Part shown: in pieces, positions 37,205 to 45,358 of the stretch
How positions within the stretch are numbered: position 1 is the stretch's first letter
How the letters are laid out: each line of letters starts with the position of its first letter
Assembly (NCBI RefSeq): GCF_004216475.1
Contig: NZ_CP022303.1
Location: forward strand, 3,596,001 to 3,660,000
Direction: 5' to 3'
DNA length: 64,000 nt
Origin: Thalassococcus sp. S3
GTDB taxonomy: Bacteria > Pseudomonadota > Alphaproteobacteria > Rhodobacterales > Rhodobacteraceae
Position numbers and translations under genes: made by a program
Notes under the pieces: generated by a model
Told to the model about the DNA's origin: nothing
Databases searched by the model: none
The model's input: only the letters and a program-made list of their open reading frames with translations

Positions 37205-37258
37205 TAAGCTTGGCATCAAAAGTGTTTCTGTCAGATCTCCTTTCCAGTAAGCGCGCAA

Positions 37259-39160
37259 TCAAATGGCAATGTCGGTTTCCGCGAAGATCTCGCGAACACC
37301 ATGAGCAAGAGGCACACTTGCCAGGCTCTCCGCGCTCAAAACCGACAAGCGTCCCGGATCTTTGGTGATATCGGCTTCGGCATAGGCGGCGAGCCCCAGG
37401 GCGGTACGGCGTTCAAGCTCTTCGACGGACACCTGGTAGAGACGAAATGGATCGAAATCGAAGGCTTCGATATCGCTCAGAAGATCGGTTTGCGACAGGA
37501 TGAAACAGGCGGCTGTCAGCGCGTCATCCGCCCCTTTATAGGCGACAAGCTTCCAGAAATCCCGCGGGATGCGCGCGCCCCGGTATTCCGGGTCATCGTC
37601 GCGAAAAACGGGACCCGCCAACACCGATACCCGGATATCCGCCTGGGCTGCTTCCTCCAAAACCAAGTTCTCAAGCCGCCCCCAAAGGCCCCCTCGCATG
37701 GACTGGTTATAGCGCTCGTGTTGTGGCGCGATGTTGGTGAAAAAGAACGAATCCCGATTGGCCTGCCGGGCCTCTTCTATCGGTCCCCAGGCCAGGTCCG
37801 CACGGCGGGCGATGTGACCGCGGTCTAGACGATTATCCTCGTAGAGTGCTTCACCCAATTGAACGTCCGGCGAGATACGGTCGTCCAAACGGAACCCGTG
37901 CCGGCCCAGCTGCACCTTGCGCGCACCGTCAATGTTCCACGCCACGAAACGCGCCAGTCGTCGCTTTGCACTCAGGCAAACCGAAAAGTGCGTGTAAGGG
38001 ATCGTCTGCGCGCGCCCGAAATTCACCGCATCCCGCTTGATGGAAAGCGACATCTCCGGCATTGGCGCGGGCAATCCAAGAAAACCCTCGTCAAAGCCCG
38101 CCCTTGCGCCGGTCGCCGCGCTTACATCCTCGTCGAATATGACGCTCTCCGGTGGCGTCAGAGTGAAGTTGAGCTTGTTCTGAACCGAGCGGGGATAACA
38201 CGCCAGTGCGTGTTCATCGGCATTTCCGCCACCCTCCCCGGCGAAATGCAAGCCGGCAAAGATATCGGTCGGTGCGTCGGCGTCCTTGATGATCCAGGCC
38301 GATCCGGAATCGCCGCCCATGCTGATCTCGTTGTCAGAGGCCGGGTTTTCAGGGTCCGGTCCGATCTCAAAACATCCAATATCCTTCGGACCGGTCTGCC
38401 CGCCATAGTCCAGTCTCACGATCACGTCCGTGCGCCGTACGATGCCGTGAGTGGTGTTCGTCGTGCGTCCCGTCTTGACCACGTGGTCATCAAGATCGAC
38501 ATCAGCGAGCCGCGTCGGGACCACATCCAGCCCATGGATCGCTCTCTCGATGCCCCGCCCGCGCAGGCGGGACAGCGCACAATCGCCAGCGACGCCCAGA
38601 TGACTGCGCAAGAGATCTCCGCAGCGATTGCCGGCGACATTGTTGTCGTCATGCGGGCCGGGCTGAACGATCGTGTCTCCAATGCGTCCCCCGTCGCCAT
38701 GCAGAACATGCCAGTTCGAGAGGATGCAAGGGGCCCCGGTATCTCCGTCGAACACGATCAGTCCCAAGGTGCCCGCAGTACCGTTGATGTGGCTGACACT
38801 GGCACCCGGCATCACCGGATCGAGCCGCTGCTTGAGGATGCTTCGATCCTGTGGGCTGACAACATCGAAGGCCGGTCTATAGCGCCGTGCGACGACATCC
38901 GTCAGAATTTTCTGACCCTCGATCTCGATCTCCTTGGGCAGCTCCTGCGTGCCAAGCGATTCCAGCATGGAGGGTTCGGCCTTTTGGCCGACCGTGAAGA
39001 CAAGGCATACCTCGCCGTCCCCATTTTTGCGCCCCACGCCGATCGAGGTCACATTGGGATCTTTGAGATACTCCGCCCCCCGCGCCCGCACATAGTCGCG
39101 CAGCATTTCTTGACGTTTCTTGTCTTTCGACGATTTGCCTGAGGCTTTACGCGCCGCCAT
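37259..39160 (-). CDS. Trypsin-like protease fused to DNA/RNA non-specific endonuclease
   Basis: A 633-residue two-domain protein. The basic N terminus and residues 35-125 (VTSIGVGRKNGDGEVCLVF) resemble the leader of NAL1-like serine proteases. Residues 125-330 are a chymotrypsin-fold protease with His151 (SNWHVLHG), Asp193 (AGDCALSRL) and Ser285 (MGGDSGSAW). Residues 385-570 are a NUC/endonuclease-G-like domain: RLDRGHIARRADL (Asp446, His449), TNIAPQHERYN (Asn476, Asn485) and GLWGRLENLV (Glu497), the magnesium-site pattern. No signal peptide is present. GGAG lies nine bases ahead of the ATG. It heads an operon with the subtilase and the small I9-like protein. Confidence 0.9.
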   Translation of the reverse strand: MAARKASGKSSKDKKRQEMLRDYVRARGAEYLKDPNVTSIGVGRKNGDGEVCLVFTVGQKAEPSMLESLGTQELPKEIEIEGQKILTDVVARRYRPAFDVVSPQDRSILKQRLDPVMPGASVSHINGTAGTLGLIVFDGDTGAPCILSNWHVLHGDGGRIGDTIVQPGPHDDNNVAGNRCGDLLRSHLGVAGDCALSRLRGRGIERAIHGLDVVPTRLADVDLDDHVVKTGRTTNTTHGIVRRTDVIVRLDYGGQTGPKDIGCFEIGPDPENPASDNEISMGGDSGSAWIIKDADAPTDIFAGLHFAGEGGGNADEHALACYPRSVQNKLNFTLTPPESVIFDEDVSAATGARAGFDEGFLGLPAPMPEMSLSIKRDAVNFGRAQTIPYTHFSVCLSAKRRLARFVAWNIDGARKVQLGRHGFRLDDRISPDVQLGEALYEDNRLDRGHIARRADLAWGPIEEARQANRDSFFFTNIAPQHERYNQSMRGGLWGRLENLVLEEAAQADIRVSVLAGPVFRDDDPEYRGARIPRDFWKLVAYKGADDALTAACFILSQTDLLSDIEAFDFDPFRLYQVSVEELERRTALGLAAYAEADITKDPGRLSVLSAESLASVPLAHGVREIFAETDIAI

Positions 39161-39316
39161 CCCGTGCTCCGAATAAACTGATCAAATAAAATAGGTATAA
39201 TGAGAGATCATATCACGATTCTATCTATCCGGGTATCAAAAGACGGCATAACGCCGCCGATTGCATGAGATTGCAATCGCAGGTCACCGCCGTATACCGC
39301 TCGCGGATCCACTACG
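39161..39316. promoter_or_regulatory. AT-rich divergent promoter region
   Basis: The gap separates the protease-nuclease cassette from the AraC-family gene. Bases 39176-39245 are strongly AT-rich (AATAAAATAGGTATAATG, ATCATATCACG, TATCTATCC), unlike the surrounding GC-rich genes. Promoters for both directions are expected here; individual boxes could not be assigned securely. Confidence 0.5.
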
Positions 39317-40510
39317 ATGGACGCGGCACGGATGACCCAAGATGTGATTTTTCTTTTGCAGGGGGCACTGCCTGTCATTGCGCTCTACTCTGCCGCCTTG
39401 GCGTGGAGTCAGGTGCGGATATGGGTCGGCTTCGGCCCGCTGGGGCTGCTGTTTCTGCTGATCTTCTTGATTTCCCCTCCCCCGCAGACCGCCGCACTCC
39501 CGCCCATGATCCTCGCACTTTGGCAGATCTGGGCCGTTCCCCTGGCACTCATGATCGCACCGGTCTTCTGGAGCTATATCCAAGCGCTCACCGCAGAACC
39601 CAAAGGCAGCGACACCCGTTTGGATCGCGCTGACCTTGTGCCGGCCGGCATCGCAGCTTGTGCGGCGCTCGCTGCATTTGCGATGCCCACACCGATGTGG
39701 CGGGCGGCCTTTCAGAACGGAGAGGCAGAGCTTGGCCTGGGCGCCATGCTCGTCGTGGGCACGTTGAACGTGATGGCGATGCTGACCTACGTGCAATGGC
39801 TCGTCTATGGGATCCGGGTCTATCGCAGGCTCGTCGCGTATCGGCAAAAACTGCGCGACCTCTTTGCCAGCACAGAGCAGAAGGAGCTTCTGTGGATCCA
39901 CTGGGTCATAGGCCTCTTTGCGCTGAATGCGATATCAGGCCTGCTGCTTAATCTGGTTTTCAGCATATTCAGCCTCGTGGACGCGGATACCGTGTCGTCG
40001 ACCATCGGCTATCAGATCACCACATTGGCGAGCACGCTCCTTTCGCTGATGCTGGTTGCCGTCTTTGGAGTTTGGGGGCTGCGGCAACGTCCCGGCCTGG
40101 CCGAAGCGCGCCCGGACGCGGCACCCGAAAAATACAACAAAAGCGCGTTGTCATTGCCCGATCAGCAACGGATTGCGCGCAAGCTGAACCGCGCGATGCA
40201 TGCCGAGCATCTCTATCGCGAGCCCGACCTTTCGCTGTGGCGGTTATCGGACCATATCGGCGTCACTCCGAATTACCTGTCACAGACGCTGAACGAACAT
40301 TTGCAGATGTCCTTCTTTGACTATGTTAACCGAAGCCGGATCGAAGAGGCCAAGAGCCATCTTCTGACCAGCGAACGTGCGGTGACCGATATCGCTTATG
40401 ATGTTGGCTTTAACTCGCGTTCCGCGTTTTACACGGCGTTCAAGCGGGTGACCGGACAAACGCCGTCCGCCTTCCGCAAAGCCTCGCCTCAAAGAACCGT
40501 CCAGCCCTGA
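39317..40510 (+). CDS. Membrane-anchored AraC-family regulator
   Basis: A 397-residue protein with an N-terminal membrane domain of about seven helices (for example VIFLLQGALPVIALYSAALAW, GFGPLGLLFLLIFLI, LGAMLVVGTLNVMAMLTYV, WVIGLFALNAISGLLLNLVF, ITTLASTLLSLMLVAVFGVW) and a C-terminal AraC DNA-binding domain at residues 290-390 (LWRLSDHIGVTPNYLSQTLN and DIAYDVGFNSRSAFYTAFKR). Such proteins sense signals in or across the membrane. The following gene, a secreted serine hydrolase, starts 108 bases downstream and is the likely target. Confidence 0.9.
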   Translation: MDAARMTQDVIFLLQGALPVIALYSAALAWSQVRIWVGFGPLGLLFLLIFLISPPPQTAALPPMILALWQIWAVPLALMIAPVFWSYIQALTAEPKGSDTRLDRADLVPAGIAACAALAAFAMPTPMWRAAFQNGEAELGLGAMLVVGTLNVMAMLTYVQWLVYGIRVYRRLVAYRQKLRDLFASTEQKELLWIHWVIGLFALNAISGLLLNLVFSIFSLVDADTVSSTIGYQITTLASTLLSLMLVAVFGVWGLRQRPGLAEARPDAAPEKYNKSALSLPDQQRIARKLNRAMHAEHLYREPDLSLWRLSDHIGVTPNYLSQTLNEHLQMSFFDYVNRSRIEEAKSHLLTSERAVTDIAYDVGFNSRSAFYTAFKRVTGQTPSAFRKASPQRTVQP

Positions 40511-40515
40511 CGATT

Positions 40516-40552
40516 AGGACACCGGAAATGTCCTGCCCTGTCCATCAGGACA
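40516..40552 (+). promoter_or_regulatory. Array of AGGACA/TGTCCT half-sites
   Basis: AGGACA (40516-40521), TGTCCT (40529-40534), TGTCC (40539-40543) and AGGACA (40547-40552) lie in the gap between the AraC gene and the serine hydrolase gene, forming two inverted repeats. It is a candidate operator for the membrane-bound AraC regulator. It might partly form RNA hairpins instead. Confidence 0.5.
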
Positions 40553-40618
40553 CATGTCTTTTGCCAAAGCGCTAATGCGCCGACGGGCTCAGGCCCGATT
40601 ACGTTTTGCCAAAGGACA

Positions 40619-42427
40619 ATGACTATGACCCGTTTCGATCCCGATACACTTTCCGCGCCCCAGCGCGCCGCGCTTGATGATTTCGCACAGTCCACCAAAG
40701 CACCGGCGGTCCTTGTAGAGGTCTGGCGCGACGGGCTTTCGGTCAGCAGCGCACAAGGCGTGGTTGCCGAAGGATCCGACATGAAAGCCAGCACCGAGAA
40801 CAAGATCCAGGCAGGTTCCCAAACCAAGATGATGACCGCAACGCTCGTTCTTCAATTGGCCGCCGAAGGACAGGTGGACCTTGATGCGAAACTTTCGGAC
40901 TATGTCGAGAGCAGTGTACTCTCCGGCATTGCGAACGCAGAAGATGCGACATTACGTGAATTGCTGTCCCATCGCTCGGGCATCGTGGATTTCGACGATG
41001 TTTTGGGTCAAAGCGGCATTCCGACCTATCTCGAACAGCTTCTTTCAGATCCGACGACACCTGTGGGCAGCGATGACCTTCTGGAATTCGTGACCGGAAC
41101 TCCGGCGCATTTCGCGCCCGGTACAGACTTCAGGTATTCCAACACCAACTATCTACTTCTGGAGAAGCTGGTGGAAGCTGTTACGGGAGAGAGTTTCGGG
41201 GCCGCTTTGGAGAGCCGGGTTTTCAATCCGTCGGGCATGAACGACAGCAGCCTCGATGTGCCAGGCCATGATGACAACCGGCTAAGCGGGTATTTCGATG
41301 CCTTCGACCGGACTCTGGATGTCACGGATGTTCCATTGACGCTTGGCGGTGCAGGCGGTGTCGTCTCGACCACCTCGGACCTGATCCGGTTCATGGATGC
41401 CCTTCTGGTTTCACGGACCCTGCTTGCCTCGGATCAACTCGAAGAGATGCTGACATTCCTCGCATCGGACGGGACCCCGTCGGACGCGGGTGCCGGTCTT
41501 GGTCTCTTTTCAACAACTGTTTACGGACAGCTTTTTGTGGGGCATGCGGGTGGCACGCTTGGCCACGCGACGTTGACCCTTGTTCACATGGAAAGCGGAA
41601 CCATTGTCACCGCGGCCGCAACGCATTACACGGCCGATCCGGATGGTTTCGTGCTTGATGTCTTTGCCCGGATCTTCAACGACACCGCTTGGGCAGATTT
41701 CGACGCGGATACCAACCAGTTCGATATCGCCGGGACCGCATCGGAGATCGACCTTTCCAAAACAGCCTCCGGCGACACCGAAGTCTCGCTTGGTGATGCG
41801 TCGCTGACCCTCGACGGCGGGCTCGGCGATTTGGACACCAGCCGGTTCTCGTTTTCGGATGGGTCGATACTGTGGATCGGTGAAGATGGGCGCGACCGTT
41901 TCGATGTCCTGCGGGATGCACGTGAGGTTCGTCATGCGGACAACCAGCTTGTCGGACGCAATGGCAACGACGACCTGTCGGGGGGACATGGCAACGACAA
42001 GCTCGTTGGCGGGGCCGGTCGCGACACGATGCGGGGCCGCGACGGGAACGACACGCTCGAAGGGGGCACAGGGCGGGATCTGATTGACGCGGGCACGGGC
42101 GACGACCTGCTGCGGGGCGGATCGGGCGCCGACCTCCTTATAGGGCGCGGGGGAGATGACGTGATACACGGCGGGAAAGGCGACGATCTTTTGATCGGCG
42201 GCCAGGGCGCGGACCGATTTGTCTTTCAAGCGGGCAGTGGAAACGACACGATCCTCGATTTCGAAGCCGGCAGCGACGTGATCGACTTCTCGAAAACCGG
42301 CCTCTCTTTCGATGACCTTCGGATTACGAAGCCGGCATCCGGCCTGGTCCAGATCGAATATGGCGACGATACGCTCACCCTCACTTGGCAAAACGACGCG
42401 CCAAGCGAGGACGACTTCATCTTCTGA
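40619..42427 (+). CDS. Serine beta-lactamase-fold hydrolase with RTX repeats
   Basis: A 602-residue protein. Residues 20-345 are a class C beta-lactamase/DD-peptidase/esterase fold: Ser67-x-x-Lys70 in AGSQTKMM, Tyr173-Ser-Asn in FRYSNTNYLL, and the HAG triad near residue 308 (GHAGGTLGH). Residues 443-535 have about nine RTX nonapeptides (GNDDLSGGHGNDKLVGG and so on) that bind calcium, and the C-terminal 60 residues resemble a type I secretion signal. No Sec signal is present, so export by an unlinked type I system is likely. The substrate is unknown: peptide, ester or lactam. Confidence 0.92.
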   Translation: MTMTRFDPDTLSAPQRAALDDFAQSTKAPAVLVEVWRDGLSVSSAQGVVAEGSDMKASTENKIQAGSQTKMMTATLVLQLAAEGQVDLDAKLSDYVESSVLSGIANAEDATLRELLSHRSGIVDFDDVLGQSGIPTYLEQLLSDPTTPVGSDDLLEFVTGTPAHFAPGTDFRYSNTNYLLLEKLVEAVTGESFGAALESRVFNPSGMNDSSLDVPGHDDNRLSGYFDAFDRTLDVTDVPLTLGGAGGVVSTTSDLIRFMDALLVSRTLLASDQLEEMLTFLASDGTPSDAGAGLGLFSTTVYGQLFVGHAGGTLGHATLTLVHMESGTIVTAAATHYTADPDGFVLDVFARIFNDTAWADFDADTNQFDIAGTASEIDLSKTASGDTEVSLGDASLTLDGGLGDLDTSRFSFSDGSILWIGEDGRDRFDVLRDAREVRHADNQLVGRNGNDDLSGGHGNDKLVGGAGRDTMRGRDGNDTLEGGTGRDLIDAGTGDDLLRGGSGADLLIGRGGDDVIHGGKGDDLLIGGQGADRFVFQAGSGNDTILDFEAGSDVIDFSKTGLSFDDLRITKPASGLVQIEYGDDTLTLTWQNDAPSEDDFIF

Positions 42428-42438
42428 TCGGTTCTGAA

Positions 42439-42465
42439 ACCGGCGTCAGCCAGGCTGGCGCCGGT
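42439..42465. terminator. Hairpin between convergent hydrolase and ugpC genes
   Basis: ACCGGCG-T-CAGCC-A-GGCTG-G-CGCCGGT makes two nearly perfect stacked stems starting 12 bases after the hydrolase stop and overlapping the last codons of ugpC. There is no T-run, so termination strength is uncertain. Confidence 0.55.
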
Positions 42466-43567
42466 CTAGTGGAACGACGACACTGTCGCCATTGTGCACG
42501 CGCGCTCCGCCTTCGCTCTCGAAGAGATGGAGGTGCTCGGGGGCGGCGGCCAGATGCAATTCCGTGCCGATCTGCGGGGTAACCGCGCCGCTCAGGCGCA
42601 CCAGCAGGGGCTCTGCTCCGTCAGCCGGGGTGCCGTGCACAACGGTGTCTGCCCCAAGTTGCTCGACCAGCCGCACGGTGACCGCGAACATGGCCTCCTC
42701 TGCCCGACAAATGCGCAAGTGTTCCGGCCTCATACCCAGATGGACCGACCGCCCAGCCGCTTGCGGGAGCGCCTGGGGCAAAACGACCTGCCCATGTTCC
42801 AGCCGCACGACCTGCCCGCCTTCGGCAACCTCTCCGCGCATGAAATTCATCGCCGGACTTCCGATGAAATCCGCAACAAAGCGTGTGGCTGGCGTGGAAT
42901 AGACCTCCATCGGCGTCCCGATCTGTTCCACTTTCCCCGCATTCATGATGATGATCCGATCTGCGAGGCTCATCGCCTCCACCTGATCGTGGGTTACATA
43001 CACGAAGGTCGCATTCAGCCTTTGGTGAAGATCTTTCAACTCGCCACGCAATTGTGTGCGAAGCTTGGCATCCAGGTTCGACAACGGCTCGTCAAAAAGA
43101 AAAACGGCAGGCTGGCGCACGATCGCCCGCCCCATCGCCACCCGCTGGCGTTGACCGCCGGAGAGTTGCCTGGGTTTGCGATCCAGATACTCCTCCAGCC
43201 GCAGCGACCGCGCCGCCTCTGCCACACGCTCCGCGATCTCGTGCTTTGGCATGCCCTGGTTACGCAGCCCGTATTCCATGTTCCGCCGAACCGACATGTG
43301 CGGATAAAGCGCGTAGTTCTGGAACACCATCGCGATGTCACGATCTCCGGGCTCGAGGTCGTTAACCTTCCGGGAGCCGATCCTCAACTCACCCTCACTG
43401 ATGCGTTCCAGTCCCGCGATCATCCGTAGGATCGTGGACTTGCCGCACCCCGATGGTCCCACCAGCACGATGAATTCACCGTCCGCGATGTCCACCGACA
43501 CACCCTCGACCGCGCGCACGCCGCCGGGATAGATCTTGCCCACATTGCTGATCTGCAAACCCGCCAT
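42446..43567 (-). CDS. ugpC: sn-glycerol-3-phosphate ABC transporter, ATP-binding protein
   Basis: A 373-residue ATPase of the MalK/UgpC class. Walker A is GPSGCGKST near residue 38, the Q-loop VFQNYALYPHM, signature LSGGQRQRVAMGRAI, Walker B VFLFDEPLSNLD and the switch histidine in VTHDQVEAM. Residues 240-373 form the regulatory OB-type TOBE domain (LGMRPEHLRI). It energises UgpAE. The start overlaps the ugpE stop by one base. Assignment as Ugp rests on the whole operon; a different sugar-phosphate is possible. Confidence 0.9.
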   Translation of the reverse strand: MAGLQISNVGKIYPGGVRAVEGVSVDIADGEFIVLVGPSGCGKSTILRMIAGLERISEGELRIGSRKVNDLEPGDRDIAMVFQNYALYPHMSVRRNMEYGLRNQGMPKHEIAERVAEAARSLRLEEYLDRKPRQLSGGQRQRVAMGRAIVRQPAVFLFDEPLSNLDAKLRTQLRGELKDLHQRLNATFVYVTHDQVEAMSLADRIIIMNAGKVEQIGTPMEVYSTPATRFVADFIGSPAMNFMRGEVAEGGQVVRLEHGQVVLPQALPQAAGRSVHLGMRPEHLRICRAEEAMFAVTVRLVEQLGADTVVHGTPADGAEPLLVRLSGAVTPQIGTELHLAAAPEHLHLFESEGGARVHNGDSVVVPLDRRQPG

Positions 43568-44415
43568 TATTTCTCACTCTCCACCAGCCCTTTGACAAAG
43601 AGCTTTTGCATCGCCACCACGACCAACACCGGCGGGATCATGGCCAGCACCGCCGTGCCCATGATCAGATGCCAGATCGGCGCTTCCTCTCCGCCATTGG
43701 CCATCCGTTGGATGCCCATGACGACGGTATAAAGATCCTCTTCCGTCGTGATGATCAGCGGCCAGAGGTACTGGTTCCAGCCATAGATGAAGAGGATGAT
43801 GAACAAGGCCGCGATATTCGTCCGGCTGAGCGGCAAGAGGATATCAAGAAAGAACCGGATCGGCCCCGCCTTGTCGATCCGGGCCGCCTCGACCAGCTCA
43901 TCCGGTATGGTAAGGAAGAACTGCCGGAACAGGAACGTCGCGGTGGCAGATGCCATCAGCGGGATCGTCAGCCCGGACCATGAATTCAGCATGTCCAGCC
44001 GCACGATCACGTCGAAGGTCGGTAGGATCCGCACCTCGACCGGCAGCATCAGCGTCAGGAAGATCATCCAGAAAAAGCCCATGCGGAACGGGAAGCGGAA
44101 ATAGACGATCGCATAGGCGGAGATGATCGAGATCGCGATCTTGCCAATGGTGATGCCCAAAGCCATCCAGAGGCTGTTCATCATCATCATGCCCACCGGC
44201 ACACCGCCCGCCTGCGGCAGATCGCCGAACAAAAGCTCCCGGTAATTGGCAACCATCTGATCGCCGAACCACATCGGGATCGGGTTGCGGGCAAGCGCCT
44301 CTGGCGGATGGGTCGACGCGACAAGTGCCATCCAGACCGGGAAACACAGGAACAAGACACCCAGGATCAGCGTCGCATGAGTGATGAAGGTCAGAAGGGG
44401 GCGATTTTCAACCAT
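43567..44415 (-). CDS. ugpE: sn-glycerol-3-phosphate ABC transporter permease UgpE
   Basis: A 282-residue MalG-type permease with six helices, beginning LLTFITHATLILGVLFLCFPVW and ending IPPVLVVVAMQKLFVKGLVESEK. The cytoplasmic EAA motif ELVEAARIDKAGPIRFFLDILLPLS near residue 190 is where UgpC docks. One-base overlaps with ugpA and ugpC show tight coupling. Confidence 0.93.
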   Translation of the reverse strand: MVENRPLLTFITHATLILGVLFLCFPVWMALVASTHPPEALARNPIPMWFGDQMVANYRELLFGDLPQAGGVPVGMMMMNSLWMALGITIGKIAISIISAYAIVYFRFPFRMGFFWMIFLTLMLPVEVRILPTFDVIVRLDMLNSWSGLTIPLMASATATFLFRQFFLTIPDELVEAARIDKAGPIRFFLDILLPLSRTNIAALFIILFIYGWNQYLWPLIITTEEDLYTVVMGIQRMANGGEEAPIWHLIMGTAVLAMIPPVLVVVAMQKLFVKGLVESEK

Positions 44416-45296
44416 CAGTAGTTCACCCGCCTGTCGACATATCGGAACTGGATCACTGTCATGATCACGACGAGGCCCATCAGGATCACCGACTGCGCGG
44501 CGCTGGAGCCATAATCCTGACCGACAAAGCCGGTGCTGTAGACCCGGTAAACGAGGATCGACGTGCTGTCCGCTGGCCCCCCTTCCGTAGTGGCGTGTAT
44601 CAATGCGAAGGTGTCAAAGAACGCATAAACGAGGTTCACGACCAGCAGGAAAAAGGTGGTTGGTGTGAGCAGCGGGAAGGTAATGGTCCAAAACCGCCGC
44701 ACCGGGCCCGCGCGGTCGATGGCGGCCGCCTCGATCAGGGATTTCGGAATGGATTGCAGACCGGCGAGGAAGAACAGGAAGTTATAGCTCACCTGCTTCC
44801 AGGCTGCGGCGACGATCACCATCAGCAACGCTTCGTCCCCGTTCACATAGTGGTTCCAGTCATAGCCGAGCAGACCCAGCCAATGGGCGACAATGCCCAG
44901 GCTCGGGTTCATCAGGAAGAACCAGACCACGCCCGCCAAAGCAGGGGCCACCGCGTAGGGCCAGATCAGGAAGGTGCGGTAAAGCGTCGCCGCCTGCAGC
45001 ACCCGGTTGGCGGCGGCGGCCAGAAACAGCGCGATGCTCATCGACAGCACCGTTGTCGAGATGCCGAAGATCAGCGTCGTCTGGAACGAGCGCAGGTAGC
45101 CGGGATCGGCAAAGAGCAGGCGGTAATTCTCTAGCCCCACCCAGTTGCGGGCAAAGCCGAACGCGTCTTCCAGGTAGAAGGAGCTTTCCAGCGCCTGATA
45201 GGACGGCCAGAAAAAGAAGATGAGCGTAATCAGGATCTGCGGCGCGAGCAGCAGATAGGGCAACCATTTGTTGCGAAACGTAACGCGTTTTTGCAT
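44415..45296 (-). CDS. ugpA: sn-glycerol-3-phosphate ABC transporter permease UgpA
   Basis: A 293-residue MalF-type permease with six helices (first: [22 protein letters not shown]) and the EAA motif [26 protein letters not shown] near residue 190. It pairs with UgpE. It starts 62 bases after the ugpB stop; a strong hairpin lies in that gap. The sequence [25 protein letters not shown] loop near residue 225 is typical of UgpA. Confidence 0.92.
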   Translation of the reverse strand: MQKRVTFRNKWLPYLLLAPQILITLIFFFWPSYQALESSFYLEDAFGFARNWVGLENYRLLFADPGYLRSFQTTLIFGISTTVLSMSIALFLAAAANRVLQAATLYRTFLIWPYAVAPALAGVVWFFLMNPSLGIVAHWLGLLGYDWNHYVNGDEALLMVIVAAAWKQVSYNFLFFLAGLQSIPKSLIEAAAIDRAGPVRRFWTITFPLLTPTTFFLLVVNLVYAFFDTFALIHATTEGGPADSTSILVYRVYSTGFVGQDYGSSAAQSVILMGLVVIMTVIQFRYVDRRVNY

Positions 45297-45312
45297 GTAA
45301 AACCAATGAATT

Positions 45313-45338
45313 GGCCCCGGCCTGTACGGGCCGGGGCC
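45313..45338 (-). other. Strong hairpin between ugpB and ugpA
   Basis: GGCCCCGGCC pairs perfectly with GGCCGGGGCC around TGTACG. It follows ugpB in an operon and has no T-run on the minus strand, so it probably stabilises the ugpB part of the message or attenuates read-through, giving more binding protein than membrane subunits. Confidence 0.65.
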
Positions 45339-45358
45339 GAACGTCTTAGACCAAGGAC

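Noticed and set aside
41947..42226. Tandem repeat DNA as a CRISPR or minisatellite
   Set aside because: The near-27-base periodicity encodes RTX calcium-binding nonapeptides (GGxGxDxxx), a protein-level repeat.
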